A DNA stretch of 64,000 bases from CAVRRZ01 sp963723745. Its GTDB lineage: Bacteria; Actinomycetota; Actinomycetes; Mycobacteriales; Geodermatophilaceae. Below the pieces are notes generated by a model that ran no database searches, was not told the DNA's origin, and saw only the letters and a program-made list of their open reading frames with translations. Both the position numbers and the translations under genes were made by a program. This document shows positions 23,503-33,643 of the stretch, one piece after another. How positions within the stretch are numbered: the first letter of the stretch is position 1; each line of letters begins with the position of its first letter. The stretch is from NCBI GenBank assembly GCA_963723745.1, contig CAVRRZ010000006.1, positions 1 through 64,000 of the forward strand, written 5' to 3'.

Positions 23503-26500
23503 TCAGCCCCGGAAGTCGCCCCGGACGTCGAGGGCGATCCGCTCGGCGTGCGTCGCCCCTTTGGTCGCCGCCACCTCGGCCGCGCGTGTCGCGGCCGCGG
23601 CGGCCTCGGCGGTCCTGCCGCTCTCGCCCAGTGCCCGCGCGAGGCTGAGGTGGGTGTGCCACTGCAGGTGCAGGAAGTCGGTGGGGGTCACCAGGTCCAC
23701 CGCCTCGCGCGCCCAGCGCTCGGCGTCGTCCGCCCGACCGCGGTGCGCGGCGGCCTTGGCCGCCACCGTCCGCCACAGGACCTGCGAGTACACGTCGTGC
23801 GGCGCGGCGACCTCGCGGGCCACCTCCGCCAGCTCACCGGCCTCGTCGACCCGTCCCGACTCGAGCACGGCCTCGGCGAGGATCCCCGCGGTCGTCGAGA
23901 CCCACGACATCTCACCGATCTCCTGCAGCCGCACGAACGCCGGCCGCAGCACCGCCTCGGCGGCGTCCGGGTCGCCCGCCAGGAGCTCCACCCAGCCGGC
24001 CAGCTGGGCATAGGGGCCGGACAGCCAGACCGTGAGCGCCACCTCGTGCAGCAGGGTGTGCGACCAGCGCAACGCGGTCCGAGCCCGCTCGAAGCGGCCG
24101 GCGCCGGCCTCGAACGCGGCCTCGGCCATGCACGCGCTGGCCATTGCCTTCTTGTCGCCGTCGACCCGTCGGCGGAGGTCACGGACCCGGGCCAGCCCCT
24201 GGTCGGTCGGCGCCGACCCGGCCCAGACGGCCAGCGGCACCCACGCCAGGCTGTCCAGCTCGTCCCGGTGGTCACCCGCGGCGCGGGCATGCTCGCTGGC
24301 CTGGGTCCAGTGCCGCTCGGCGTCGCCGTACCGGCACAGCAGCAGGTCGATCACGCCGCGCAGCGTCGCCACCCGGGCCAGTCCGCGCTCGTCGTCGGCC
24401 GCGCGGAACGCGGCCAGTGCGCGGGCGGTCTCGGCCTGCGCCACCTCGGTCCAGCCGACCGGGTCGGTGAACAGCCGCATCCAGAGACCCAGCACCGCGG
24501 CGTGGCCGGTCAGGCTCGGTTCCTGCGCCGCGTGCTCGGTGAGCTCACCCACCACCTCGGGCAGCCGGGGGAAGTCGCCGGTCTCCATGAGGGCGAACGC
24601 CAGTTCCGGCAGCACGTGCAGGCGCGGTAGCGCACCGACCGGGTGGAGCCGGGCGACCCGGGACAGCAGCCCGACGGCGGCCGGCATGTCCCCGCGCCCG
24701 AACGCGCGCCTGCCGGCCACCTCCAGCGCGTCGGAGGCACGCTCGGCCAGGGCGCGGCTGCGCGGGGAGGGTGGCCCGAGCTCGAGCAGCGTCCGGTGCG
24801 CCTGGTCGAAGTGGTGTCCGACCACCTCCTCGTAGTCCCCGGTGCGGTTCCGGTAGGCCTCGGTCAGCCAGCTGCCGAACCGTTCGTGCAGGCGCACCCG
24901 GTCGGCCTTCGGCATCTGCTGATAGGCCGTCTCGCGGATGGCGGTGTGCGCGAACTCGAAGGTGTCCTCCTCTCCGGCGTCGCCCGGCCGTGCCTCGATC
25001 AGCTGCTTGTGCAGCAGCGACTGGAGCAGCGCCGCTACCCGCGAGGCCAGGTCCTCGTCGTCGATCAGAGCCACGACGTCGGCCCAGTCGAACTGCTTGC
25101 CGACGACGGCGGCCCGCTCCAGAACGAGCGCCTCGTCGGGTTCGAGCCGGTCGAGCCGGGCCGACACCAGGGCGTGCACGGTCGCCGGGATGGAGATGTC
25201 GGACGCGTCGCAGAACAGCTGCCAGCGGCCGTCCACGGCGCGCAGCTGGTCGGTGTCGACGAGCATCCGCAGGATCTCCTCGACGAAGAGCGGGTTGCCC
25301 TCCGAGGCGCCGCTGATCCGGGTGGCGACGTCGGCGGCCACCTCCCCCTCCACCAGGTGCTCGACGAGCTCGCGGGTCTCTTCGTCGGTCAGCGCGCCCA
25401 AGGTGACGATCTCGGTGGCTCCGCCCTCCGTGGCCCACCCCGGCCGGCTCTCGACCATCTCGGGCCGGGCCAGGCAGACCAGGAGCACCGGTGCGGAGCG
25501 GATGCCCTCGGCGAGGTACTCGAGGAGGTCCAGGAACGTGGGCTCGGCCCAGTGGACGTCGTCGACGAGCACCAGCAGGGGCCGGGCGGCGGCGAGGTGC
25601 TCCAGCAGCCGGCGGACGGCCCAGAAGATCTCCGGGACGGCGGCCTGCGCCCCGGGAGCCCCGAGCAGGCCGGCGAGCCGGTCGAGCACGAGATCGGCGT
25701 CCGCCGCCGAGCCGAGCAGCTGCTCGACCCTGGCCACGCCCTGGTCGGGGGAGTCCGACGGGGCGACGTCGGCGGCGTCGCGCAGCAGCTCGACGACCGG
25801 GAAGAACGTGATGCCCTCGCCATAGGGCAGGCAGCGGCCCTTCAGCACCCGCGCCCGATCCTGCACCCGGGCGACCAGCTCCTGGCCCAGCCGGGACTTG
25901 CCCACCCCGGCCGCCCCCAGCACGGTCACCAGCCGGCTCCCCGTCGACAGGGTCTGCTCGAAGACGGCGACGAGCCGCGCCAGCTCACCGGTGCGGTCGA
26001 CCATCGGCGAGTCCAACCGGCGGGTCCACCCCGCGGCGCCCGGGATGACGCTGTGCACGACCCACGCGGCCACTTCCGAGCGCTTGCCGCGCAGCTCGAC
26101 CGGCCCCAGCGCGTCGGCCACTACGGCCGCGCCCACCAGGGGGTAGGCCGCCTGGCCGACGACGACCTCGCCGGGGGCGGCCAGCTGCTCGAGCCGGGCC
26201 GCGGTGCTCAGCGCCGGGCCGGAGACGTGCAGGTCTCCGGCCACGCCGCCGGTCACCATCGCCTCGCCGCTCTCGACGCCGGCGCGGACGGCGATCGTCG
26301 TCCCCCACGCCGCCCGGAACTCGTCGTCGGCCTCGGCGAGCCGTGAGCGGATCTCCACGGCCGCGGTGACCGCCCGCAGAGCGTCGTCCTCGTGCAGGTC
26401 GGGGACGCCGAACACGGCCATGACCGCGTCGCCGATGAACTTCTCGAGGAACCCGCCGTGCCGCGTGATCACCGCCGACGCCTCGGCGAAGTAGCGGTCC

Positions 26501-26652
26501 ATCAGGGCCTGGAAGGCCTCCACGTCCAGCGTCTCGGCCAGGCTCGTCGACCCCACCAGGTCGACGAAGAGTGCGGTGACGATCTTGCGGGAGGCGTGCC
26601 GCGACGGCAGGACGGCAACGCCTGCGGTTCGCGGAGGGCCGAGGTCGACCAT
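23503..26652 (-). CDS. Class III adenylate/guanylate cyclase-AAA ATPase-TPR regulatory protein (copy 1)
   Basis: 1049 residues. Residues 20-200 form a class III cyclase domain with the two metal-binding Asp (Asp31 in LFVDLVGST and Asp75 in KFIGDAVMAVFG). Next is an AAA/STAND-type ATPase with Walker A GAAGVGKSR (about 246) and Walker B LLVLVDDVHWAE (about 336). The C-terminal 500 residues are TPR-like helical repeats. In the cyclase domain the usual transition-state Asn before AAR is Ser149, so activity may be weak or altered. ATG 26652 is chosen: the upstream extension has low-complexity sequence. It is divergent from the small-peptide operon at 26807 and homologous to the protein at 27809. 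Confidence 0.9.
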   Translation of the reverse strand: MVDLGPPRTAGVAVLPSRHASRKIVTALFVDLVGSTSLAETLDVEAFQALMDRYFAEASAVITRHGGFLEKFIGDAVMAVFGVPDLHEDDALRAVTAAVEIRSRLAEADDEFRAAWGTTIAVRAGVESGEAMVTGGVAGDLHVSGPALSTAARLEQLAAPGEVVVGQAAYPLVGAAVVADALGPVELRGKRSEVAAWVVHSVIPGAAGWTRRLDSPMVDRTGELARLVAVFEQTLSTGSRLVTVLGAAGVGKSRLGQELVARVQDRARVLKGRCLPYGEGITFFPVVELLRDAADVAPSDSPDQGVARVEQLLGSAADADLVLDRLAGLLGAPGAQAAVPEIFWAVRRLLEHLAAARPLLVLVDDVHWAEPTFLDLLEYLAEGIRSAPVLLVCLARPEMVESRPGWATEGGATEIVTLGALTDEETRELVEHLVEGEVAADVATRISGASEGNPLFVEEILRMLVDTDQLRAVDGRWQLFCDASDISIPATVHALVSARLDRLEPDEALVLERAAVVGKQFDWADVVALIDDEDLASRVAALLQSLLHKQLIEARPGDAGEEDTFEFAHTAIRETAYQQMPKADRVRLHERFGSWLTEAYRNRTGDYEEVVGHHFDQAHRTLLELGPPSPRSRALAERASDALEVAGRRAFGRGDMPAAVGLLSRVARLHPVGALPRLHVLPELAFALMETGDFPRLPEVVGELTEHAAQEPSLTGHAAVLGLWMRLFTDPVGWTEVAQAETARALAAFRAADDERGLARVATLRGVIDLLLCRYGDAERHWTQASEHARAAGDHRDELDSLAWVPLAVWAGSAPTDQGLARVRDLRRRVDGDKKAMASACMAEAAFEAGAGRFERARTALRWSHTLLHEVALTVWLSGPYAQLAGWVELLAGDPDAAEAVLRPAFVRLQEIGEMSWVSTTAGILAEAVLESGRVDEAGELAEVAREVAAPHDVYSQVLWRTVAAKAAAHRGRADDAERWAREAVDLVTPTDFLHLQWHTHLSLARALGESGRTAEAAAAATRAAEVAATKGATHAERIALDVRGDFRG

Positions 26653-26806
26653 GGCACACACGCCCTTCCGGGAGGGCTCCTCGAAAGCCGCCCGCCAGTC
26701 TGTTCGCCGTCCGCTCGTCGGGGCAAGACCGATTCTCTTGACACCCCCGGACACCGGGGGGCTAACTGGCACGGCGCGGGGGACCGTCGTCGAAGGGGGA
26801 TCCGTC

Positions 26807-27076
26807 GTGGACGAGATGCAGACCGCGACCTCCGGTGCCGCGCTGGCCGCGCTGGCCGCGCTGGCCGAGGCGGCCGCCGACCCGGAGCGACGCCCGAGGC
26901 TGCGGCGCAGCCCCGCGGACGAGGTGCCAGGCTTCGACTCCCTCCCGCGCGGCCTGCAGGAGACCGTGGCCTCGATGGACGACGCCGAGCTCGTCGTGAT
27001 CGGCCGGATGAACGCGAGCCTCATCGACAGCGGCTTCTACGTCAGCGCGGGGCCGATCCGGCTGAGCATGTTCTGA
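26807..27076 (+). CDS. Small peptide of 89 residues, possible RiPP-precursor-like or regulatory peptide
   Basis: An Ala-rich N-terminal helix is followed by an acidic/basic middle and a conserved-looking block, LPRGLQETVASMDDAELVVIG. The C-terminus is GFYVSAGPIRLSMF. AAGGGGGA lies 6 bp before GTG 26807. The layout (helical leader-like part, short distinct tail, 9 bp before a redox-enzyme gene) recalls short aroma-sacti-type or other RiPP-associated peptides. No cysteine is present and no peptide-modifying radical SAM or cyclodehydratase gene is nearby, so the RiPP idea is weak. It is divergent from the cyclase gene at 26652. Confidence 0.55.
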   Translation: MDEMQTATSGAALAALAALAEAAADPERRPRLRRSPADEVPGFDSLPRGLQETVASMDDAELVVIGRMNASLIDSGFYVSAGPIRLSMF

Positions 27077-27084
27077 CGCGGTCT

Positions 27085-27825
27085 GTGCTGACCGGGCCGA
27101 TCGAGGGGACCGTGCTTCCTTCCCAGCTGACCGAGAGCCGCCGGCTCCGGCACAAGCTGGAACTCGTCCTGCCCGGCCTCGCGGCAGCGAGCGCGCGCCT
27201 GGTCGCCCATCCCCGGATCGTCGACCTCTACCCCCGCTACCTGGTGCTCAGCCACGCCGTCATCCGGGCGAGCGTGCCGTTGATGGAGGCCGCCGGCGAC
27301 AGGTGCGCCCTCCTGCCGGGTGACCCGGTCGCCGGCGCCGTCGCCGGGTACGTCGCGGGGCACATCCCGGAGGAGCGGGGCCACGACGACTGGCTGCTCG
27401 ACGACCTCGCGTCGATCGGCGTCGACCCGGACGGCGTGCTGTCGCGGCCGCCGTCGGCCACGGTCGCGGCGCTCGTGGGAGCGCAGTACTACTGGATCCG
27501 GCACGTCCACCCGGTGGCCCTGCTCGGCTACGTGATGCTGCTCGAGGGCTACCCGCCCTCGGCCGGCACGGTGGCGGAGCTGCGGGCGCGCACCGGGTAC
27601 GAGGACGCCGCCTTCCGGACGTTGCTGGCGCACGCCGAGCTCGATCCGCACCACGGGGCGGAGCTCGACGCGGTCGTCGACGGCCTGCCGCTGACCGACG
27701 ACCAGCGCACCCTGCTGGGCGTGAGCGCCCTGACCAGCGCCGCACTGCTCACCGAGGCGATGACAGAACTGCTGCCCGGCGCCGTGCCGGCGGGAGAGGC
27801 GCGCCGCGGTGGCCGATCCGGGTGA
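27085..27825 (+). CDS. Iron-containing redox enzyme, haem-oxygenase/TenA-like fold
   Basis: 246 residues, all-helical. The metal-ligand motif is visible: GHIPEERGHDDWLLDDL (about 93-109), with Glu and His ligands, plus an early His in LVLSHAVIRAS and the late HAELDPHHGAELD. These fit the PF14518 type of diiron or iron redox enzymes in the haem-oxygenase superfamily. The GTG start lies 9 bp after the peptide gene, and the end overlaps the next GTG start by 17 bp, so three genes form one operon. Possible substrates are the small peptide or a small metabolite. Confidence 0.78.
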   Translation: MLTGPIEGTVLPSQLTESRRLRHKLELVLPGLAAASARLVAHPRIVDLYPRYLVLSHAVIRASVPLMEAAGDRCALLPGDPVAGAVAGYVAGHIPEERGHDDWLLDDLASIGVDPDGVLSRPPSATVAALVGAQYYWIRHVHPVALLGYVMLLEGYPPSAGTVAELRARTGYEDAAFRTLLAHAELDPHHGAELDAVVDGLPLTDDQRTLLGVSALTSAALLTEAMTELLPGAVPAGEARRGGRSG

Positions 27826-30800
27826 GCTCGCCACCCTCGAGCAGGCGATCGCCGCGCTCGAGGGTCAGCGGGGCGTGCTGGGCGACCAGGTGACCGACAC
27901 GGCGCTCGCCCCGCTGGTCGAGAGGCGCGACCGGTTGCTGGTCGCGTCGGTCGGGGAGCAGCGCAAGCTCGTCACGGTGCTGTTCGCCGACCTCGTCGAC
28001 TCGACGTCGCTGGCCGGCCGGCTCGACCCCGAGGACCTGCAGGAGGTGATGAGCCGCTACATCGCCGTCCTCCGGTCGGCCGTCGAGGGCGAGGGCGGGG
28101 TCGTCGAGAAGTTCATCGGCGACGCGGTGATGGCCGTCTTCGGGCTGTACCGGGCCCGCGAGGACGACGCCGCCCGTGCGGTGCGCGCCGCGCTCGCCAT
28201 GCGGGCGGGGGTCGAGGAGCTCAGCTCCTCCCTGGGCAGCAGCCACGGCATCGCGCTGCGCATGCGCGTGGGCATCGACAGCGGCGAGGTCGTGGTCACC
28301 GGACTCGCCGACCTGGCCCCGGGCGACCTGCTCGCCGTCGGCGACACCACCAACCGCGCGGCCCGGCTGCAGACGGCCGCCGCGCCCGGCACGGTGCTCG
28401 TCTCCGAGGACACCGTCCGCCAGGTGCGCGGCCAGTTCGGGCTCCGGCGGGTCCGTGGGTCTGCAGCTCAAGGGCATCGAGGGCCCCGTCGACGCCTACG
28501 TCGTCGACGCCGCCGACCACGAGGAGTTCTGGCCCGAGACGCGCGGGGTCGAGGGGGTCGTGACCCGGACGGTCGGGCGGGACGCCGAGCTCGATCGGCT
28601 GCAGCAGGCGTTCGCCGAGGTGGTCGAGCAGGGCGCCCGGCGGATCGTCACGGTGCTCGGCGAGGCCGGCGTCGGCAAGTCGCGGCTGGTCCACGACGTC
28701 GAGACGTGGCTGGCCCGGCTGCCCACGGACGTCTGGGTGCTGCGGGGGCGGGCCTCCCCGGCTACCCAGGACATCGCCAACGGACTGCTGCGCAGCGTCT
28801 TCGCCGAGCGCCTGCGACATCCGCACCACCGACGACCCCGAGCGGGTGCACCGCCGGTGGACCGAGGGCTGGGCGGAGCTGCTCGGAGGGGAGGCGAGCA
28901 CCGGCGGCGCCGCCGAGACGGTGGCGACCTGGCTGGGCTTCGCCCTCGGCGAGGCCGGCCGGGCCGCGGTCGGCGCGCACCGATCCGGAGGCGCTGCGAC
29001 GGCGGGGGAGCGGGCTGGTGCTGCGCCTGCTGGACCGGCTGGCCGAACGGGCGCCGGTCGTCGTCCTGCTCGAGGACCTGCACTGGGCGGACTCCGCCAG
29101 CCTGGACAGCCTCGAGGCGCTGGCGCAGGCGCCCGGGGGCGGCCCGCTGCTCGTGCTGGCGACCGCGCGCCCCGCCCTGCTCGAGCAGCGGCCCACCTGG
29201 GCGGAGGGCGGCGGCTCGGTGCACCGCCGGCTCGACCTCGGCCCCCTCTCGGAGACCGACACCCGTGCGCTGGTCGCCGACATCCTCCATCGGGCGGACC
29301 GGGTGCCCGCAGGGCTCGTCCAGATGGTCGTCGAGACCGCCGACGGCAACCCCTTCTACGTCGAGGAACTGGTCAAATGGCTCGTCGAGGAGGGCGTGGT
29401 CGACACCCGCGCCGATCCCTGGCGGGTGTCGGCCGGAGCGGTGCGACAGCTGCGCGTCCCGACGACGCTGCGCGGCCTCCTGCAGGCCCGGCTGGACTCC
29501 CTGCAACCGACCGACCGGGTGGTCATCGGCTGCGCGGCGGTGGTCGGCCGCGTCTTCTGGGATCGCGTGGTGTCGCACCTGGCGACGTCGGTGCCGGCCG
29601 CGCCGCGAGAGTCGGCGTTCGAACGCCTGGCGGCGCGCGAGGTGATCTTCGAGCGTCCCCGTTCCACCTTCTCGGGCAGCCACGAGTTCTCCTTCCGCCA
29701 CGCGCTCATGCGCGACGTCGCCTACGAAGGCGTGCTGCGTTCGGTGCGGCGCAAGCCCACCACGCCCAGGCCGCCGAGTGGCTGGACGGCGTCGTCGAGC
29801 AGAGCCAGCGGCCCGACGAGCACGCGGCCGCGGTCGCGTCGCCACCACGAGCGCGGCGGGCCAGCCGGCGGCGGCGGCGCGCTGGTACCTGCGCGCCGGC
29901 CGGCACGCGGCCAGCACCTTCGCCGGGGACGACGCGCTGCGGCTGCTCGACCGGGCGCTCGCGCCTCGCGCCGGCCGACGACCGGGGGCTGTAGTGCGAC
30001 GTGCTCCTGGCCCGGGAGGCGGTGCTCGACCGGCTCGGCCGCCGGGAGGACCAGCGGTCCGCTCTCGACGCGCTGGCCGCGGCCGAGGGTCTCGACCCGG
30101 CGCGGCGGGCGCATGGCGCGGCTCGCCGAGGGCCGCTGGCTGTTCTTCCGCGGCGAACTACGCCGCCGTCCCGCCGGTCGCCGAGGAGGCCGTCGACCTG
30201 GCCCGCCGGGCCGGCCGGCCCGACCTGGAGTCCGAGGCCCTGATGCAGGGCGGCCGCGCCCGGGCCTACCTCAACGACCACGCCGAGGCGCGCGAGCTGC
30301 TGCACCGCTCGCTGGCGAAGGCGCGCGCGCTCGGCGAGCACCGCCGGGCGGGGGAGGCCCTCCGGCTGCTCGGCGTGGTCGCCACCAACCGCGGCGAGAG
30401 CGAGGAAGGACTGCGCCTGCTGGCGGCGGCCCGCGAGGAACACCGGCGGGTCAACGACCGCGAGGGCGAGGCGATGGTCACCGGTCAGGTCGGCGCGCTG
30501 CTGCTGGAGCTCGGCCGGCTGGAGGAGGCGCGCGGCGCCGTCGGAGGACGGCGCTCGCCGTGTTCGTCGAGACCGGGCACCGCTACCGCGAGGGCGTGAT
30601 GCTCACCAACCTGGCGCGCATCGCCATGGAGCAGGGCCGGCTGGACGACGCCCTGGACGGCGGATTCCGGGCGCTGCGCCTGACCGAGGAGATCGACGAC
30701 GCGGAGGGCGTGGTCGCCTCGCTGCACAGCATCGGCGACAGCCACCGGCTCAGCGGCGACGCGCCGGCCGCCCGGGAGTACCTGGAGCGGGGGCTGCGGG

Positions 30801-31393
30801 AGAGCCGCGCACCACCGGCTGCCGTACTTCACCGCCCACATCCTGGCCTCGCTGGCCGCCGTCGATCTCGTCGGAGGACCTGGTCGAGGACGCCGTCGCG
30901 CACGCCACCGAGGCCCAGCAGGCCGCCTCCGGCGCCGACGTGCCGCCGGCCGAGGCGCGCGCCGACCTGGTGGCCGGCATGGCGCGGCACGCCTCGGGCG
31001 ACCGGTCTGCGGCCGAGCTCCTGCGGGGTGGCCGCCGACCGGCTCGCGCTCCTGGGCCGGCGGGCCGACCGCGCGGAGTGCCGGGCGGTGCTGGCGCTCG
31101 CCCTGCTGGACCGCGGCGACACGCGGGCCGCCCGGCTGACGATCGACGAGGTCATCGGCGAACTGGACGACGGCGTGCCGCCGGGCATCGTGCTGCCCGG
31201 CCGGGTACTCGTCGACGTCCACCGGGTGCTGTGCGCCCTCGGCGACCCGCGGGCCGACGACGTGGCGCGCCGGGCCGCCGACTGGCTGCTGGAGCAGTCC
31301 GCCCGCATCCGGGACGACGAGCGGCGCGCAGGGTTCCTCGGCACACCGGTCGGCGCCGCGCTGACCCGCATCGCCGCCACCGTCCCGGCCTGA
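27809..31393 (+). pseudogene. Class III cyclase-AAA ATPase-TPR protein (copy 2), frame broken many times
   Basis: Read across frames this encodes a protein of about 1190 residues like the one at 23503. The cyclase domain is intact in the first frame to about 28440 (ADLVDSTSLAG and FIGDAVMAVFG) and keeps the Asn of TNRAARL. Walker A (GEAGVGKSR, near 28670) is in a second frame; Walker B (VVVLLEDLHWAD, near 29070) is back in the first. TPR-like segments follow to the stop at 31393. I count about ten frame changes between 28440 and 31020 and one amber codon near 29995. Protein similarity is otherwise well preserved between breaks, and most changes equal a +1 base. Sequencing error is likelier than decay. 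Confidence 0.8.
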
Positions 31394-31498
31394 GGGCGGG
31401 GCGGCGAGCGGCGGACGGCGGGGCGTGGGCGGCGGTACGGTGCTCTCCCGCCGATGGGACACCCAGGCCACTCGCCCGCGCGACGGAGGATCCCGCCG

Positions 31499-33536
31499 AT
31501 GGACAACCGGCCCGCACCGGCGCCCCGCCCGGGCGCGCCGACCATCGGCTCGCTGTGGGCCGAGATCACCGGCCGGGAGATGACCGACGCCGACCTCGAG
31601 TGGCCCGCCGACGTCTTCGCCCTCGTCGGGACCGTGCTGCAGCGGACGCACGCCTACCGGTTCGCGGTCTCCCCGCCGTCGGGACGGCAGTGGCCGCCCG
31701 GTGGCGCGGAGTCCTGGAACGGCCGCGTGTGCCGTGCCGGCGAGCAGTGGGGTCGGTGGGCCGAGGACTGCGACGGCCCGCTGCCCGAGGTGGTCACCGA
31801 TGCGTGGACGGTGCTGCGTGACGCGGCGTCCGTCGCGCTCGACGACATCACCGACGGCACCGAGTGGGCGGTGTGCGAGGCCCTGATCACCCTGCTGGCG
31901 GTGAGCGACGAGGCGTGTGCAGGTGCCGGTGGCGTCCTCGATCCCGTACGGGCCGGCGGCCACCGGTTCCGGGCGCGGGCCTCGGAACTTCTCGCCCGGA
32001 CCGGTTCGCTCGCCCGGATCTCCACCTACCGCCTGCGCGTGCTCCCGAAGGCGCGGACGCCACCGGGGGGCATCTCCTTCCGGTCGCTGTCGCGCTACCT
32101 CGCGCTGCGGGGCGCGTCGGTCGAGGCCGCGTGGCACAAGCGTCCCCTCGCGTCGCGCCGGGGCGGCGCTGCAGCAGCACAACGTGCTGCTGCTGCCCTG
32201 GCCGCTGCGCGTCCGCCAGCGTGACTTCCACCCGATGCCCGGCTCGGTGCGCCGCACGGAGTACGAGCCGTTCGGCACCTTCTCGTTCGACCCCGCGGAG
32301 GCCTTCGACGTCGAACTGGTCGAGCGGGTGGTGCTCGGTGCCCTCGACGAGGCCGAGGTCCGTCGATGCCGTCCTGCTGCCCGAGAGCTCGGTCCCGATC
32401 GACGCGCTCGACCCGCCTGGAGGAGGTGCTGGGCCGGCACGGCGTCACCCTCCTGGTGGCCGGCGTCCGCGGCACCGGCCCCGGCGCCCGGAGGGCTGCC
32501 GGCCAATTGGGTGCACCTCGGCGTGCGGCTGGGCGGTTCGTGGTGGCACTACCGGCAGAACAAGCACCACCGGTGGTTCCTCGACGAGAGCCAGATCGAC
32601 CAGTACGACCTCGCCGGCGCCCTCCACCCGTCGGTGCGCTGGTGGGAGGCCATGGAGGTGCCCCGGCGCTCGGTGCAGTTCCTCGAACTCGGCAGCGGCG
32701 TCACGCTCGTCGCCGTCGTCTGCGAGGACCTCGCCCGGCTCGACGAGGTCGCCGAGATGCTCCGTGACGTCGGCCCGTCGCTGGTGCTCACGCTGCTGCT
32801 CGACGGGCCGCAGCTCGCCTCGCGGTGGACGGCCCGCTATGCCAGCGTCCTCGCCGACGACCCGGGCTCGGCCGTGCTCACGCTCACCGCGTACGGGATG
32901 GTCGAGCGCAGCCGGCCCGGTGGTGTGCCGCCCGCCCCGGTCGTGGCGCTCTGGAAGGACCCCGCCCGCGGGCTGCGGCAGATCGCCCTGGAGCCGGGCG
33001 CCGAGGGCGTCCTGGTCTCCGTCGCGGTCACCCCCGCCCGCCGCCGGGCGGCCGAGGGCCGCACGCCGGTCGACAACGCCACCGGTCTGGTGGTGGCCGG
33101 CGTGCGCTCGGTGCACGCCGTGCCGCCGGTGGCCTCCCCGGTGGGCGGGGCGGCGCGGGCGGGTGGCCGCGAGGAGCCGGCGCTCGACGCCGAGGACCTG
33201 TCCGTCCTCACCGGCTGGGCGCGCGCGGTGGCCGAGGCGCTCGAGCACTCGGCGACCGAGGCGGACGAGGTCGTCGCCGACGCCGCGCCGGGGGCCCCCT
33301 GGCGTCGGAACCTGGCCCTGCCGGAGCCCTCGCGGGCGTTGTCCCGGGCACTGGAGACGGTCGCGCGCGCCGTGCAGGGAGTCGGTGGGGGGGTCGGCGG
33401 TGCGGCGGCGGCGCTCGCCCTGCTAGACCGCGGAGGTGGAGCGGGCGACCCGGCGGGCGACCTCGGTGGGCTCGTGCTGCGGGCGGCGTTGCACACCCGG
33501 CACGACCGGCCGGCGACGGCGCCGCCCCGCCACTGA
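31499..33536 (+). pseudogene. Nitrilase/carbon-nitrogen-hydrolase-fold protein with large N-terminal domain, frameshifted
   Basis: ATG 31499 has GGAGGA 9 bp upstream. The first 220 residues (to about 32160) are an uncharacterised domain. The second part reads as a CN-hydrolase core with the three expected residues: Glu in LLPESSVPID, Lys in YRQNKHHRW and Cys in VVCEDLARL. To join them, four shifts are needed near 32160, 32355, 32400 and 32500, and all four are of the same +1 type. The final frame runs cleanly from about 32500 to 33536. Normal members hydrolyse amides or nitriles; no substrate can be given. It lies between the cyclase gene and a redox two-component pair. Confidence 0.72.
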
Positions 33537-33643
33537 GACCTGTTCGTCGCTGGGGAGGCCGGCCACGGAACTCCCTTGTTTCGCACCCCCGGCCACCGGC
33601 AGGCTGGCACCTTCTCCCGTGGATGCCTCCGGAGGCGAGCGAC

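Noticed and set aside
27809..31393. Programmed frameshifting in the cyclase/ATPase gene
   Set aside because: About ten shifts in one gene, with no common slippery sequence and the same problem in neighbouring genes, is not programmed frameshifting.
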